Assembly (NCBI GenBank): GCA_009746045.1
Contig: RPFO01000084.1
Location: 167,501-231,500 of the forward strand
DNA from: Mesostigma viride
Lineage: Eukaryota > Streptophyta > Mesostigmatophyceae > Mesostigmatales > Mesostigmataceae
Direction of reading: 5' to 3'
DNA: 64,000 nucleotides
The translations under genes were made by a program, and so were the position numbers. Positions 61,983 through 64,000 of this stretch are shown here, piece after piece (the first letter of the stretch is position 1; every line of letters starts with the position of its first letter). The notes below the pieces were generated by a model, which ran no database searches, was not told where the DNA came from, and saw nothing but the letters and a program-made list of their open reading frames with translations.

Positions 61983-64000
61983 ATGCACCATGTTTATCAA
62001 TGATGGGCGGCGTGTTCTGATCTGGGGCTGGGAGGCACGAAGAAACCAGGGGGGAGCCCAGGTATGTGAAGTGCGCAGATGTTGTTGCTGCCTTGGGAAA
62101 CCCAGGATTCATTGCCCTTGTTACATTCAGATATGTTGAAGCAGGCTGAGAATTAAGTACTATATACATGGAAGGGGGCTGATTTGTCTTTGATATGGTT
62201 GCTGCCTATGATGATGAATATTGTTGCGGGCACAACAGAGTGCACAATGGGCTTACAGCATTGCGTAAGAGGCATGAATCTCACCAGGACACCTTCTACG
62301 GGCTCACAACAACATCACAATAACGATTACCAAAGTGCTTGCTGCCACACCACTGCCACATCACTCCCCACCACCCCAACACACCTACCACTGTTACGCC
62401 GTTGTTAGCAGTGCCACGATTGCATAGCAATACCAACATTCCTGTCGTTAGCATGGAGGACCACCAGGTGCATCGTGTGCGCATACCCATGTGACAGATA
62501 TTATAGACTCCCACCAGGAGCAACGTCCACCACCATGAGTCTCGCCTGTTGGTGTAACTGCTGGCAGTGTCCCTACAACTCAGTATGGAATCTGCCATTA
62601 ACGATAACGCCAGGCCCTGCACCATTGCTGCCACAATCTGCCATATTGACTTCGCCCATCGCAGCCTTGATCGTGATTGCAGCCACAAGTTCCTGCCGGC
62701 CCTCTTCATCTCTTCTATCGTAGCACCAGAAACTGGGGCCACATTTAGCAGCATCGGCAGCTGACATAGCTGGCACCTGGCACAACAGATAATGCCAGTA
62801 GTATCAAAGAAGGCACCCTACTGCTCACCATTGCTATCAATCACCGGCATGATCAATCTGTCACTACCACTGACTTGCCAGCACCACAGAATATCATGAC
62901 CTGGTGTGTTGCCACGGAAATCTGAATGGAGAGCTTTCACCACAAGCCCACCCCAATGAGTTGGTTTGCACACTACACCACTGTTGGCTGTACCGTGCCA
63001 CCTGCCACATAAATTTCCCTTCCATCATGCAGCAGTAGCAACATAACCTCAAGGCTAGACCATAACGTCTATCTGCATAACGATAGCCTTCATGATCGCT
63101 GCCTCGTGCCACTGGCCATACTACTGCCATCTGCATTACTTTCTACCACATGTGCCACTCTCTTCTGCATCACTAGATCCCACTACTGCTGCCTGACCTG
63201 CCTGCTGCCAGCACCTTCGCTGGCATCTGCTCATGGCATGCCCATGGCCACATCCTCCATCTGCCGTGCATAGCCCATGCTTCACTAGGATTGGTAGTCC
63301 AGGGTGCACGATGAACAACACATAAAAAAATGCCCATGCACCTTTAGAAGATTGTTTGGCATGCGAGCTAGCTGGCTAGTTAATGTGCTAGAGATGTTAG
63401 ATAGCAACTGCAAGCAAATGTAGTGTGCAGCCATGTTTGCTTCGAACCACTATTTGACTTGCCAACTAGTTGCTCTCTCTCAACACGCCCCACCATTGGA
63501 ATGTTGGTAGTTAATACTATTGATGTATCAAAGAGACAACTGTTCATGTATTTCCATGATGAAGTGCATGCCACATGTATGGGTGGAGATAACTGACCAA
63601 GTTGGAGTTCAACCTTACCTCAGCTCGTACTGTTATGGGGTATGAACTTGTAAGGAAATATTATATGATGTTGGCTGCTGTCACGTGTCACTGTGACACA
63701 TCGTCATCTGTGGTGTGACTGAGGTAATACTTGGCAATCATGTTCAGCATGCTCTATTTAAATTGCATTAAAAATTTCAGCTCTGTCTGAACTCATTTGC
63801 GCTACCTGTGGTGCATTATATATCCAAATTTTGCGCGAGAGTGACGCGTGACAGCAGAATCATGTAACTAGTTGGTGTTCAATCAAGGTGCAACTTTGCA
63901 GCCAGCCTGCAGATGTTGCAAGTAAAGTGTTTGCTTACTTCCAGCTTAATCTGAGCTCATTTGCACTGTTGGGTGCATTTAATGATCCATAAAATGCTCC
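61983..64000. other. No recognisable gene to the end of the window
   Basis: About 2 kb with only short frames and no recognised domains. TGAACTCATTTGCG/TGAGCTCATTTGCA motifs recur at 63790 and 63952. Confidence 0.35.

Overview
The window is eukaryotic nuclear DNA, most likely from a photosynthetic green-lineage protist or alga. The evidence is a J-domain membrane protein exon resembling the chloroplast NDH subunit NdhT at the left edge, splice-like exon borders, plant-type (CCCTAAA) motifs, and a repeat-rich sequence dominated by non-LTR retroposons, DNA transposons and microsatellites. I cannot name the species. I see no rRNA gene, convincing tRNA gene, CRISPR array or bacterial operon.

The centrepiece is an integrated Polinton-like virus (PLV) at about 10042-28943 (18.9 kb). 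It is bounded by 711-bp terminal inverted repeats that differ at one visible position. The left arm is transcribed leftwards and carries the virion genes: two unknown proteins, an Ig-repeat/LamG-like adhesin, a 56-aa protein, a double-jelly-roll major capsid protein (broken by frameshifts), a small amphipathic protein, a penton-like minor capsid protein, a 113-aa ORF, a C2H2 zinc-finger protein and an 1103-aa fibre-like protein. The right arm is transcribed rightwards and carries genome maintenance: a coiled-coil protein, an A32-like packaging ATPase (frameshifted), an AT-hook protein, a tyrosine recombinase, and a large archaeo-eukaryotic primase fused to a herpes-origin-binding-type SF2 helicase (C-terminus split by a frameshift). 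The arms diverge from a 24-bp gap at 21230-21253. There is no protein-primed DNA polymerase B, retroviral-type integrase or recognisable protease, which fits a PLV rather than a classical Polinton. Each TIR carries four copies of a ~55-bp palindrome and a telomere-like stretch. The element sits in the (TTAA)n tail of a host retroposon.

Left flank (1-10041): NdhT-like exon; retroposon copies with ORF1-like reading frames; LINE 3' fragments; a long unassigned stretch (3.5-6 kb); a (GTAA)n microsatellite. Right flank (28944-64000): retroposon 3' ends; a second ORF1 family; a zinc-finger-bearing transposon-derived pseudogene (33-34 kb); two (TCCA)n microsatellites of ~970 and ~330 bp; palindromic GATGACGG repeats; minisatellites; a (CT)n tract; an internally deleted piggyBac-like gene (47-48 kb); a CACTA-type transposon with TNP2-like coding remnant and subterminal repeats (52756-57167); a chimeric ORF1/reverse-transcriptase insertion (57.3-59.5 kb); and a 1.7-kb TIR element (60255-61982).

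The virus module could in principle supply excision/integration, replication priming and unwinding, packaging and a capsid. As read, however, the capsid and ATPase genes are broken by single-base losses, so this copy is either a recent defective provirus or the assembly carries homopolymer errors.
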